A DNA stretch of 22,290 nucleotides, from the NCBI GenBank assembly GCA_021784975.1, contig JAJYGU010000135.1, positions 1-22,290 of the forward strand. The letters are read 5' to 3'. The notes beneath the pieces were generated by a model. The model searched no databases and was not told the DNA's origin. It worked only from the letters and a program-made list of their open reading frames with translations. This DNA is from Planctomycetota bacterium. Lineage in GTDB: Bacteria; Planctomycetota; Planctomycetia; Pirellulales; Thermoguttaceae. The position numbers and the translations under genes are program-made. Position 1 is the stretch's first letter; every line of letters begins with the position of its first letter. Positions 7,472-15,570 of this stretch are shown piece after piece.

Positions 7472-7561
7472 CATGTCCGCCTTTCAAAAGCACCCACCGA
7501 GTTCGCCTACCAAAGACTATGACAATTATACAGCACGGGGGGGCGAGAACAAACGTTTAGC

Positions 7562-7580
7562 GGCCGACAGAACGTCGGCC
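7562..7580. repeat. Dispersed palindrome, copy 1
   Basis: The 19-mer GGCCGACAGAACGTCGGCC is palindromic with 7-bp arms. Its reverse complement matches the element at 15571-15589 at 18 of 19 positions. Both lie near a GTTTAGC motif and just beyond the 3' end of a minus-strand gene or gene group, here between TadA and the small paralogues. Confidence 0.65.
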
Positions 7581-7656
7581 CCACACGCGGCCGTCGCCGC
7601 CGTGGCCGGCGGCGGCTCAACGCTTCGTTCTGCCCTGCGGACGGCATCGTCAGCGG

Positions 7657-8115
7657 CTATTTTTTCCCCAGCCGGCGTCGCTGTTGAAAGAAGCGGCTGA
7701 GTAATTCCGCAGACGGTCCGGCCAGCACGCCCGCTACCACCTCGCAGCGATGGTTCAGCCGCGGATCGCTCAGTAATTGATAGAGCGTCGCCACCGCCCC
7801 AGCCTTCGGATCGGCGGCGCCATAGATCACCAGGGGAAGGCGAGCTTGAACGATGGCCCCGGCGCACATCGCGCACGGTTCCAGGGTGACATACAGCGAG
7901 CAGCCCTCCAGTCGCCAGGATTGCAGGGCCGCGGCCGCCTGGGTGACGGCGATCATCTCGGCGTGGGCCGTCGGATCGCGAAGCTGCTCGCGCTGGTTGT
8001 GGGCGCGGCCGATAACCCGATCGCGGTGAACGATCACCGCCCCGATCGGCACCTCGTCCTCGTGCATCGCCTGCTCGGCCTCTTCCAAGGCCAGCCGCAT
8101 GTAGGTTTCGTGCAT
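7657..8115 (-). CDS. tadA: tRNA adenosine(34) deaminase TadA
   Basis: A zinc-dependent cytosolic enzyme that converts A34 to inosine in tRNA-Arg(ACG), enabling wobble decoding. The 152-residue length is normal for bacterial TadA. The deaminase signature is complete: HAE at residues 51-53 (zinc ligand His and proton-shuttle Glu) and PCAMC at 80-84 (two zinc-ligand Cys). Other family hallmarks include the N-terminal ALEEAEQA helix, VPIGAVIV, and the C-terminal FFQQRR. The ATG has GCGGAG upstream. The gene lies 31 bp downstream of the radical SAM gene on the same strand and may share its transcript, although TadA is a housekeeping function with no obvious link to the acylation genes. Confidence 0.95.
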   Translation of the reverse strand: MHETYMRLALEEAEQAMHEDEVPIGAVIVHRDRVIGRAHNQREQLRDPTAHAEMIAVTQAAAALQSWRLEGCSLYVTLEPCAMCAGAIVQARLPLVIYGAADPKAGAVATLYQLLSDPRLNHRCEVVAGVLAGPSAELLSRFFQQRRRLGKK

Positions 8116-8146
8116 TCGCTCCGCTCAGACTGACAATTCCCTGTCG

Positions 8147-9772
8147 CTAAGACGACCTCGCGGCCAACAACTGTTTCAAGCGTCCGAGGGCCGGATGCGA
8201 ATCGCTGAACTCGCCCCGCATCTGGTCCTGCGTCAGCAGGTTAATCTCGCGCTGCAAACGTCTGATCTCGCCGAGCGAGAAGCCGGCGTCGCACAAGGCT
8301 ACCAGGTACCAGAGACTGGTGTCGGCGTCCAGATAGATCGCGCTCTGGATGGTCTGGAACATCTCGGTCTTGAAGCGGTAAGCGGTCGGCGAGTCCATCG
8401 TCGCGTGGGCCCATTGGTTCCCCATGCCCACCAGTTGATATTTCTCCCGCTGCTGATGCACGGGCGTGTGGGCCATGTAGTAGAACTCCTTGAGGGTGTA
8501 GAAATCGACCCCCGAGTTCTCGATGAAATCGAGGTCGTCGCGAATGGTTGCTTGGGTCTCGCCGGGGAAACCGAGGACGAAGGCCGCCACGCTGGCAATG
8601 CCATGTTTCTTCAACAGCGCCACGCCTCGTTCGAAATCCTTGCGGGTGGCCCGCTTGTTCATGTTTCCTAGCACCACGTCGTTGGCCGATTCGATCCCCA
8701 GGTAGACGGCCTGGCAGCCGGAGTCCCGCATCAGCCGCGCCGTCTGGTCGTCGAGGAACTGCACGCGGAGGAAGGAGTACCACTCGCACTGGTAGGGCAT
8801 CAGCAGGCGGCATATCTGGCGGAACCGCGCGGCCGGCACGTTGAAGGTGTCGTCGATGAAACACAACCGCCGAACGCCGGGGACGCGGAACGCGCTTTCC
8901 AGCAGGCGGGCGACCGCATCACGATCCATAGTCTGGAAGCCGTGGGCCACTTTGGGATAGGAGCAGAACGCGCAGGAGAACGGGCAGCCGCACGAGGTCC
9001 GCACCTGGAGGGTGCCGTGGACGAAAGGAAGCTCCAGTCGGTCCCAGCGGAAAGGCACCTCGCCGAGCACCGGAGCGTTCCACCGCGAGGGCGTGACGTG
9101 AAACTCAGCCCGCGTTTGCCGGCGTTCGAGGTATGCCAGGTTGGGCACCTGGGCAAGGCCGGATCCGTGCCGCCGGGCCATCAGCAGCCCCAATAGATCG
9201 TTCTCGGCATGAAAACCGTGCAGTACGTAGTCGATGCCGATGCGGCGCATGGGCTTCTCAAATGCCGGCGGTTCCGCCGCCAGGGTCTGGGCATGCACGA
9301 ATGCTCCGCCGGCGGCGATCTCCATGTCAGGGGCAAAGCCGCGGAGCTTGCGAACCATGCGCTTCAGCTCGGTCCAGGCGAGATGGAACGTCGTGGAGAT
9401 TCCCACCAGCGGCGGCTGCTTGCAGGCGGAATAGACGGCGCAGATCCGGCCCCACTCGGCATCGAAGTTGTTAATGATGCAGGTGCGGATTCCGTGGGCC
9501 AGCAAATAGTTCGCCAGGTGGACGCCGGCGCACGACGGCAAATTCCAGACGCTCAATAGGTCGTCCGACCGGCATGGACCATCGCCCGGCGGCAAGCTGC
9601 GGCGGCAGAGATTGATCACGTCCAGGTGCGAGCGGAACGCCCCGCCGAGGTGTACCATCCGCGGAAAGACCAGTTCCCGATACAGGTCGAGCCGATCCAA
9701 AGGAAGTTGGGAGTACGCCTCGTAGCGCACCACCTCGGACTGGGCGATCAAGAGAAAGTCGACGTCCCCCAT
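8147..9772 (-). CDS. Radical SAM protein with N-terminal B12-binding-like domain
   Basis: A 541-residue protein of the BchE/MiaB-like radical SAM superfamily that also resembles B12-dependent radical SAM proteins. The 4Fe-4S motif CPFSCAFC (CxxxCxxC) is at about residues 263-270. The core continues with FIDDTF, YLGIESAND and AAFVLGFPGET. Residues about 80-200 look like a Rossmann-type cobalamin-binding region (VHLANYLLAHGI, VGISTTFHLAW, IAAGGAFVHA), but no DxHxxG motif is seen, so any cobalamin would bind base-off without a His ligand, or not at all. The start at 9772 (MGDVDFLL) has GGGGGGAAG just upstream; an upstream in-frame start at 9796 is less likely. It follows the SGNH gene after 96 bp in the same orientation. 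It could modify the acyl group or glycan made by that cluster. The substrate is not known. Confidence 0.85.
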   Translation of the reverse strand: MGDVDFLLIAQSEVVRYEAYSQLPLDRLDLYRELVFPRMVHLGGAFRSHLDVINLCRRSLPPGDGPCRSDDLLSVWNLPSCAGVHLANYLLAHGIRTCIINNFDAEWGRICAVYSACKQPPLVGISTTFHLAWTELKRMVRKLRGFAPDMEIAAGGAFVHAQTLAAEPPAFEKPMRRIGIDYVLHGFHAENDLLGLLMARRHGSGLAQVPNLAYLERRQTRAEFHVTPSRWNAPVLGEVPFRWDRLELPFVHGTLQVRTSCGCPFSCAFCSYPKVAHGFQTMDRDAVARLLESAFRVPGVRRLCFIDDTFNVPAARFRQICRLLMPYQCEWYSFLRVQFLDDQTARLMRDSGCQAVYLGIESANDVVLGNMNKRATRKDFERGVALLKKHGIASVAAFVLGFPGETQATIRDDLDFIENSGVDFYTLKEFYYMAHTPVHQQREKYQLVGMGNQWAHATMDSPTAYRFKTEMFQTIQSAIYLDADTSLWYLVALCDAGFSLGEIRRLQREINLLTQDQMRGEFSDSHPALGRLKQLLAARSS

Positions 9773-9868
9773 TCTTCCCCCCAAGTAGCGCCGCATAATA
9801 ATACGTGCTCATCGTAGTCCGCGCAAGCCGTGTGCGCTGGCCGCGGCACACGGCGTGGGCCGCCTACT

Positions 9869-10681
9869 TCATTTTGCCGCCCCGCGCGTCGTGTCATTGG
9901 CAAGGCCGTATTTGTGGGCACGCTCTTTTACCCAGCCGCGCAATCCATGCCGAATCATCTTCCACCAGATGTCATCGGCCAGACCGTTAAAATGGAGGCC
10001 GTCCGTGAAGAATTCAGGGCGCCCATTCCCGGTCGGATCCGCCACCCGAGGAGTGATGTCCACCATCCTCACGTTTGGGAAGTCGGCGCACAGCGCCCTG
10101 ATCTGGCAGCGCGCCCATTGCAGGGAGCTGTTATTCAACCCTTTAAAGAAATCGCCTTGGAGCTTTTCCTCATTGACTGGCTCGGGCAGCAGCACGAGCA
10201 CCTCTTTATTCTTGAGCCGCTCGAGCAATTTCCTATAATCTCGAATGAGCGTATCGCACGGACCGCTCAACACATCCATCGTGCCCAAGTGGACGACGAC
10301 TACATTGGCCGCGCCTCCCTCGGCCAAATGATCTAAGGCGATGCGAGTGACGCAGGCTCTCCTGAAGAAGTACACAGGGTTCTCGGTGACCGCCTCGCAC
10401 TCGCAAAACTCCAGTATCTGGGAATCCCCGCAAAAGAAGATCGGTTCGTCGGTGAACGGCTGGTTGCGGTACTGCTTATCGGGGGTGAAAGAAGCGTCTG
10501 CTTTGGCTGCCGGCTCTCCTGGCTCAAGCAGCGCCAGCAACTGCCCGGCGCCGACCCTGATGGGAAGGCCCAGTTTCCATGAGGCATAGGTTTGGAACCC
10601 AACGGTGGACAGAAGGACGGTCGACAGAATACAGGCAACTACGCCGAAGGATGGCAGGATTTTCGTTTGGGCGTTTAGCAT
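9869..10681 (-). CDS. Membrane-anchored SGNH-hydrolase-like acyltransferase
   Basis: A 270-residue protein with an N-terminal signal anchor (residues about 9-30) and an exported SGNH/GDSL-like domain. Block I is FFCGDSQIL with Ser87 as candidate nucleophile. Block III reads GTMD at 133-136 where GxND is usual. Block V is DGLHFN, with Asp227 and His230 as candidate catalytic pair. The start at 10681 is supported by GGAGG upstream; the frame continues upstream, but there it is only antiphase translation of the MaoC gene. In DltBD, AlgI/J/X and PatA/B pairs an MBOAT protein works with an SGNH-fold protein that places the acyl group on an extracytoplasmic polymer. Position in this cluster suggests the same role. 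A plain esterase is the alternative. The missing block III Asn is noteworthy. Confidence 0.8.
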   Translation of the reverse strand: MLNAQTKILPSFGVVACILSTVLLSTVGFQTYASWKLGLPIRVGAGQLLALLEPGEPAAKADASFTPDKQYRNQPFTDEPIFFCGDSQILEFCECEAVTENPVYFFRRACVTRIALDHLAEGGAANVVVVHLGTMDVLSGPCDTLIRDYRKLLERLKNKEVLVLLPEPVNEEKLQGDFFKGLNNSSLQWARCQIRALCADFPNVRMVDITPRVADPTGNGRPEFFTDGLHFNGLADDIWWKMIRHGLRGWVKERAHKYGLANDTTRGAAK

Positions 10682-10736
10682 CCACCTGCCTCCCAAGGTT
10701 TTGATAACGCTCGAATGACCCGACCCCAGGGCGCGG

Positions 10737-11180
10737 TTAGCCAGCCGGCGAACGGTGAAGTCCCGAGCGGAACCGCCCCCTGGCCAGCAACCCGCCGGCC
10801 GCATTGCGCACCTCGACCTTGCCGGAGAGCAGTTGCAGGGCCTCGTGAAACTCCGCGACCGTGACCTCGATGGTGATTCTATCCCCAATGTAGCAGGGGT
10901 TTCGAAAGGAAAACTGGATTTCCTGCAAGACGCCGAACCGGCCGGGCAATTGCGTCCCGATGACGCTGGAGACCAGCGAACCGAGGAGCATGCCGTGTAC
11001 CACCCGCCCTCGATATCCCACCGCCCGGCCGGCCTGGTCCTCGACATGCAGCGGGCTGAAGTCGCCGGAAAGCTCGACGAATCGATCCACCAGTTCCGCG
11101 GTGATTTCACAGGTCCGGCGAGCCGACTTTCCCAGCCAATCTTGGGCGCAGAATGCCGGGGTGACCTCGAAATCGCTCAT
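10737..11180 (-). CDS. MaoC-type (R)-specific enoyl hydratase / dehydratase
   Basis: A 147-residue single-hotdog protein of the MaoC/PhaJ family. The hydratase motif is intact: SGDFSPLHVED at 38-48 supplies Asp40 and His45, and YRGRVVHGMLLGSLVSSVIG (56-75) is the characteristic following helix. Family enzymes add water to, or remove it from, enoyl/3-hydroxyacyl thioesters on CoA or ACP. The gene starts 7 bp after the MBOAT stop codon and precedes the SGNH gene by 55 bp, so it is very probably co-transcribed. In this setting it may hydrate or dehydrate the acyl group while it is on the cluster's own ACP; that is inference. The start ATG is unambiguous. Confidence 0.88.
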   Translation of the reverse strand: MSDFEVTPAFCAQDWLGKSARRTCEITAELVDRFVELSGDFSPLHVEDQAGRAVGYRGRVVHGMLLGSLVSSVIGTQLPGRFGVLQEIQFSFRNPCYIGDRITIEVTVAEFHEALQLLSGKVEVRNAAGGLLARGRFRSGLHRSPAG

Positions 11181-11187
11181 GGCAACG

Positions 11188-12678
11188 TCAGAATCTCATG
11201 TAGACCACCACCGGGTCTTTCTGCTGTAAGGCCCAGGAGGCCAGCAGAACGAAGGTGGTCAGCACGGCCATCGAGCACACGGCCGCATACAACAGGCTGG
11301 TCCGCTGCGGCAGACGGGCGGCCGCGCCCCTCAACCCAGCCATCAGCCGATCGCTGTTCCACCAGGCCACGGCCAGAACCGTCAACGCCAAAATGCTTCC
11401 GCCCGTCCACCAGGTGAGCCGCAGGGCGGAAAAGGCCGACCCCGGTGCCTTCATCAAAGTCATGGCGGAAAAGAACCAGAAGCTGGCCCCATCAACCCCG
11501 GAAGAGAAGTAAAGAAAAGTGAAGCATATGTAGTGGAAGGTGAGCACGATGGCGGCCCCATGGATCAGCCGGCTCTGCACGTACCGCTGGAAGCCGGCCC
11601 GGCCCAGCCCCTTCTTCAATGAGTCGGTGTAGATTTGCGCCGCCATGATGCCGAACCCATGCGCGGCTCCGAAGGCAACAAAAGCGAACGTCGTGCCGTG
11701 CCAGACGCCGGCGATCAACAGCGCCAGGAACAACAGCCCGTAGCCGCACAGCCGGCTCCACTTGGAAAACCGCTCGGCGCACGCCTTGTACGAGGTCATG
11801 AATACGTAGTCGCGAATCCACCAGGAAAGGGTGATATGCCACCGGTTCCAGAAATCGATCATGTTCCGCGACAGGAAGGGGTAATGGAAGTTCTCGGGCA
11901 CGCGGAAGCCGAACAAGCCGCCCGCGCCGATCGCGATGTTCGTATAGCCGGCAAAATTGAAATACAAGTAAAAGGGATACACGTAGAAACGCCCGGCCAG
12001 CCCTTGCAGCAAATCGGGGGCAGAGGGGTTGAACAGGAGTCGGCCGGCGCGATCGAACCCTTCCCACAAGAGCGGGGCAACCAGACCCATTTGCAGCATG
12101 CCAATCAAGAGGCGGCCCCAGCAGCGGAGCGTGCCGCGGGCATCGCCCGGTCCCATATCCATCTGCTGCCACGCCTCCTGGAAGTCGTTATAGCGATAGA
12201 TCGGGCCCGACAAGAGGGTGAAAAAGGCGAGTTGATAGTTCAAGTAGCTGAACAGCCCGTAGGGGGCGAGCTGCCCTTCCCACTGGTCGACCATCATGTG
12301 GATCGCCTTGAACATGATGTAGGAGATGCCTACCAGCTCCACGCCGCTCAGCACCTCATTGGGGGCCCAGCCGCCGCCGAGGAGCAGGTTGACGAAGTCG
12401 TAGCGCCTCAGGTACACGAACACGCAAACCACCAGGCCGATTGAGGCGATCAGATGGTCGCGGCTGGGGCGGGCTTTGAGGAAGCGAAGGACCCCATAGG
12501 TCAACAGGAAGAAGCCGGCAAAGCAAAGCCAGCTCCGCCAGTTCGGCACTTGCGTTACCAGGAACGCCACATTAACGACCGTCAGGAAAAGGCGGCGCGG
12601 GCCCTTCCACGGCGCCAGATGAAAGAGAATCGCGGCCAGGCCCACGCCCAGCAAAAACGGGAAGGAGCAGACGTTCAC
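11188..12678 (-). CDS. MBOAT-family membrane O-acyltransferase (AlgI/DltB-like)
   Basis: A 496-residue polytopic inner-membrane protein with many hydrophobic segments. The MBOAT hallmarks are present: NFHYPFLSRNMIDFWNRWHI around 263-282 (DFW-RWH consensus), SWWIRDYV, and the invariant histidine in AGVWHG (His327). Members such as DltB, AlgI and PatA move an activated acyl group from a cytoplasmic thioester carrier or CoA across the membrane for O-acylation of cell-envelope polymers. The start is GTG, overlapping the TGA of the ACP gene by four bases (GTGA), so the two are translationally coupled. That coupling is the best evidence that the ACP is its acyl donor. The length matches the family. 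The acceptor is unknown. Confidence 0.92.
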   Translation of the reverse strand: MNVCSFPFLLGVGLAAILFHLAPWKGPRRLFLTVVNVAFLVTQVPNWRSWLCFAGFFLLTYGVLRFLKARPSRDHLIASIGLVVCVFVYLRRYDFVNLLLGGGWAPNEVLSGVELVGISYIMFKAIHMMVDQWEGQLAPYGLFSYLNYQLAFFTLLSGPIYRYNDFQEAWQQMDMGPGDARGTLRCWGRLLIGMLQMGLVAPLLWEGFDRAGRLLFNPSAPDLLQGLAGRFYVYPFYLYFNFAGYTNIAIGAGGLFGFRVPENFHYPFLSRNMIDFWNRWHITLSWWIRDYVFMTSYKACAERFSKWSRLCGYGLLFLALLIAGVWHGTTFAFVAFGAAHGFGIMAAQIYTDSLKKGLGRAGFQRYVQSRLIHGAAIVLTFHYICFTFLYFSSGVDGASFWFFSAMTLMKAPGSAFSALRLTWWTGGSILALTVLAVAWWNSDRLMAGLRGAAARLPQRTSLLYAAVCSMAVLTTFVLLASWALQQKDPVVVYMRF

Positions 12679-12944
12679 GCGACACCCTGCTTGGCGGCCA
12701 CTTTTGCTTCGATCATCCGCAGGAACGAACCGACGTTTTGCCCCGGCTCCTTGGTACGCCCAATTTCCGCCGTGGCGAACTTGATGCCCAACTTTCGTTC
12801 GACGGCGACGATCAGGTTGATATGGGTCAGCGAATCCCAGCCTTCGATGTCCTCGGAGGCCATCTCGTCGCGCAACACGAGGGAAGGATCGTCGAACACG
12901 TCGCGAAAAACCTGTTGTACCTGCGCCCGCAGCTCTTCACTCAT
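12675..12944 (-). CDS. Acyl carrier protein dedicated to the acylation cluster
   Basis: An 89-residue acidic four-helix-bundle carrier protein. Ser38 in EGWDSLTHI is the 4'-phosphopantetheine attachment site. The helix II motif INLIVAVERKLGIKF is typical of ACP/PCP domains that act outside the housekeeping fatty-acid pathway. The ATG at 12944 has a GAGG upstream and lies inside the end of the FkbH gene (8-nt overlap); a TTG two codons earlier is possible but less likely. The downstream end overlaps the MBOAT start by four bases. In this context it should hold the acyl group loaded by the FkbH-like enzyme and donate it to the MBOAT protein, the role DltC has in the Dlt system. Confidence 0.93.
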   Translation of the reverse strand: MSEELRAQVQQVFRDVFDDPSLVLRDEMASEDIEGWDSLTHINLIVAVERKLGIKFATAEIGRTKEPGQNVGSFLRMIEAKVAAKQGVA

Positions 12945-14883
12945 GGGCAACCTCGCCGTGGGAATGTTCGTACTGGATGTGATGGGTCAATGGGCTGATC
13001 TCGCCGCCAACTTCCAAGGACCAAAACGTCGTCTCGCCATCGGCCCCGGCGGGAGTGAAGCCCAATTTGGCGTAATGATCCTTGACCAAGGCGTTCTTGG
13101 CAGTCGGAATATAAGTGCCCAAAATGCGCCGGCAGCCTTCCCGCCGAGCCAGGGCCACTAGTTCGTTGCGGGCGCACTGCTCCACCCCCCGCTGCAGCAC
13201 CCGGCAACTCATGACCCAGGTGTCGACGTTCAGCGAATCGCCCTCCGGGCGGACCAGGATCACGCTGATCAGGCCGTTGTCGCCCAAAGTGTCGCGGAGC
13301 CGGAAGGTGAGCGTCCGCCACTGCGGCGAGCCGGCCATCTGGCGGACTTCCGCCAGCGTATAGCGGCGGGTGGTCAGATTGAACTGGTTCGATTTGTTCA
13401 ACAGTTGGGCGGCCCGCTCCACATTCATGTCGTCGATCGGGCTGACGGTCATCCGCATGCCCAACGACTCCAGAAACGAGTCCAAGTCGGCGGCCTGGGC
13501 GGCCAACTCCCGCCGCTGGGCGTTTTCGCTGTAGTAGCGGGTCCGAGCCGCATCTTCGCGGGTCAACGAAGCCGTCTCGAAGTAACGCTGCTCCGCCAAG
13601 GCGCGAATGTAGCCGGCCGGGTCCTCCGGCAAGTCGGGGACCGCGACCTCGGGCACGTAGCGGCGGACAATCGCCCGCTCGGCCGGATTGTCGTCCACGA
13701 ACACGAACGAATCCAGCTTCAAGTCCAGCCGCTCGGCGATCCTCCGCAAGTTGTCGGCCTTGGTGTTGTAGTTGGCGACAAAACAGGAAAAATCGGAGAG
13801 CTTCAGCACCATTTCGTCGCGCTGTTGGAACGGTTCGCGGGCCTGTTGGTCGTTGTTCTTGGAACAGACCGCCAGCACCACCCCCCGCTGCTGAAGCTCT
13901 TTGAGATATCGCTGAAAGGCCAGGAAGGCCTCTCCTTCGCCCGAGCCCTGGCCCAGTTTGATCCCGCCGGGCCCAACATCTCCCACCACGCCGCCCCACA
14001 GCGTGTTGTCCAGGTCCACCACCACCACCTTCTTGCTGCGGCCCAGAACACCTCGCAGCAGACTGACCACGCTATGGGCGTAGGACACCAGGCACTCGGC
14101 GCCGCAAGGCATCTTGAATTCAAAATAAAACCGCGGATCGAACCAACGATGGGCGCCCGCCTCGGCGGCCAGGTCGTGCAGGTCGTGCAGGACCACGTAG
14201 GCCGGGGCCTGCTGGGCCATCAGGCCGTTCAGGCGGTGCACGTAATTCTTTCGGGCTGCCGGATGGCGCACTCCGTAGTGCCCCAGCACGTCTCCCGGCG
14301 GGGTCTCAAAGTTGTTCTGCAGCAAAGTCGCGTTCCAGCGAGTGTTCGCCGTCCGCCAGAGTTGATCCCAGGCGGCGATCTCCTCTTCGGCCATTCGGGC
14401 AACCGATGGGTCGTCCTCATTCAGGTCAGGCAGTCGCGATACGTCGCGGACGCTGGTGGCCACAAAAACCACCTGGGGAGCGAACTGGTCGAGGGCCGAT
14501 CCGGGCGTCAAGATCTCTTGCCGAAACAGGCCGTACTCGGACTCGTAAATTTCGACCGGCAGCCGCTCGGCCGCCAGGAAGACTTCGATCAACTGCCGCA
14601 ACTGGATGGTCGTCGGGCCGCCGAGGACTGCGATACGACGCGGTGCCGGCGCAGGCTGCGCATCCCGGGAGGGGGACAGGAACTTGCGAAGCTTCATCAG
14701 AGACGAGTAATCGAGCTGCGGCCCCACTGCACGCCCCGCCCACGGGCTAGCCGCCGCTGCCCCCTGCTCCGCAGCCACCTCGCCGAGCGCCTTGACAAAC
14801 TCGGGAAACTGCCCGGCCCGGGCCGGAGCGTCTGCCTGAAGGTAGGCTTGGAACCGTTCTTCGTAGCTGCGGCAATTGCTCAT
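12937..14883 (-). CDS. FkbH-like HAD-IIIC protein (glyceryl-ACP-synthase type)
   Basis: A 648-residue FkbH-domain protein. After an N-terminal region (about 80-270, beginning RRIAVLGGPTTIQL, resembling the SGNH-like N-terminal part of long FkbH proteins) comes the HAD core. It has motif I VVVDLDNTLWGGVVGD at 287-302 with nucleophile Asp290, CSKNND at 340-345, and FVFVDDNPAER at 393-403. The C-terminal part (about 497-625, KSNQFNLTTRRYT, then GNAT-like strands) is also standard for the family. Characterised homologues use D-1,3-bisphosphoglycerate to build glyceryl-S-ACP for polyketide extender or tetronate synthesis. The gene overlaps the following ACP gene by 8 nt, which supports direct loading of that ACP. 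The ATG has GGAGG upstream. No polyketide synthase is visible. Confidence 0.9.
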   Translation of the reverse strand: MSNCRSYEERFQAYLQADAPARAGQFPEFVKALGEVAAEQGAAAASPWAGRAVGPQLDYSSLMKLRKFLSPSRDAQPAPAPRRIAVLGGPTTIQLRQLIEVFLAAERLPVEIYESEYGLFRQEILTPGSALDQFAPQVVFVATSVRDVSRLPDLNEDDPSVARMAEEEIAAWDQLWRTANTRWNATLLQNNFETPPGDVLGHYGVRHPAARKNYVHRLNGLMAQQAPAYVVLHDLHDLAAEAGAHRWFDPRFYFEFKMPCGAECLVSYAHSVVSLLRGVLGRSKKVVVVDLDNTLWGGVVGDVGPGGIKLGQGSGEGEAFLAFQRYLKELQQRGVVLAVCSKNNDQQAREPFQQRDEMVLKLSDFSCFVANYNTKADNLRRIAERLDLKLDSFVFVDDNPAERAIVRRYVPEVAVPDLPEDPAGYIRALAEQRYFETASLTREDAARTRYYSENAQRRELAAQAADLDSFLESLGMRMTVSPIDDMNVERAAQLLNKSNQFNLTTRRYTLAEVRQMAGSPQWRTLTFRLRDTLGDNGLISVILVRPEGDSLNVDTWVMSCRVLQRGVEQCARNELVALARREGCRRILGTYIPTAKNALVKDHYAKLGFTPAGADGETTFWSLEVGGEISPLTHHIQYEHSHGEVAHE

Positions 14884-14958
14884 GATCCCGCCTCCGCTTC
14901 ACATCCTGACATCGCCCTCAGTGTAATCGACCGCTGCCGCTTTGCCAAGCAACCGGCC

Positions 14959-15471
14959 CTATTTCGAGTTGGATGCGCGGAGAAGGGTCAGACCATCCAG
15001 CACGCGGGCAAAGTGCCGGCGGGCCCGTTCGATCCGCTGGGTCTTCTCGGTCTCCTGCCGCTGGTGGAGCAGCCATTGCTTGGGCGACATCTTCAGCGCC
15101 CCGGAGCGAAACTGTGTCTCCTGCCGCCGCAACTCCTCCTGCCGTCGCGCGATTTGGGCGGTCACCTGCATGTAGATCCGCTCGATGGTGTCGAAGGCCT
15201 TTTGATATCTCCCCGCCCGCAGGTCCCGGTCGCGGACTTCGATGATCGCGTCGGCGTTGACCGACAGCCCGCACTGTTGGGCGGCGCTGAGCAGTTGTGT
15301 CAACGCCCCACGGTCGGCGTTGGTGGCGGCGAACGCCGAGGAAGGGGCGGAATCCTGGGGGGCAGCCTCCGGCTCGGGCGGGCTTGGCAAAGGCTCATCG
15401 GGAAATAGTTCGTCAACGTCGTAGGGAGGAGGCGGGATCGGCGTGGGAGGCCGGCGTTCGTCCTTGCTCAT
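14959..15471 (-). CDS. Hypothetical protein, proline-rich N-terminus and helical C-terminus (170 aa)
   Basis: I do not recognise this family. Residues 1-45 are Pro/Glu/Asp-rich and probably disordered (PTPIPPPPYDVDELFPDEPL). From about 53 to 165 the protein is predicted helical by eye, with heptad-like charged stretches (QIARRQEELRRQETQ) that suggest a coiled coil. There is no signal peptide, transmembrane segment or metal motif. AAGAGG precedes the ATG. It lies 75 bp upstream of the FkbH-like gene on the same strand and may be the first gene of that transcript, although its function may also relate to the PP2C gene upstream. It is a cytosolic scaffold or regulator at most by guess. Confidence 0.75.
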   Translation of the reverse strand: MSKDERRPPTPIPPPPYDVDELFPDEPLPSPPEPEAAPQDSAPSSAFAATNADRGALTQLLSAAQQCGLSVNADAIIEVRDRDLRAGRYQKAFDTIERIYMQVTAQIARRQEELRRQETQFRSGALKMSPKQWLLHQRQETEKTQRIERARRHFARVLDGLTLLRASNSK

Positions 15472-15570
15472 AATAAGCCTCTTGTGAACAACAACTCATC
15501 CGAATTTGTACGGTCCGCGGCGCGAAGCGTTTAGCCGCCCCCCCCCAAACGGCGGCGATTCCCGGTGGAG

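Noticed and set aside
9869..11110. A longer, 413-codon version of the SGNH protein
   Set aside because: The first 143 codons are an out-of-frame reading of the MaoC gene; the start at 10681 has its own ribosome-binding site and begins with a signal anchor.
13405..15408. A 667-codon open frame on the plus strand opposite the FkbH-like gene
   Set aside because: The translation is rich in His, Arg, Gln, Gly and Leu, shows no family resemblance and mirrors the codon structure of the well-supported minus-strand genes. It is a high-GC antisense shadow.
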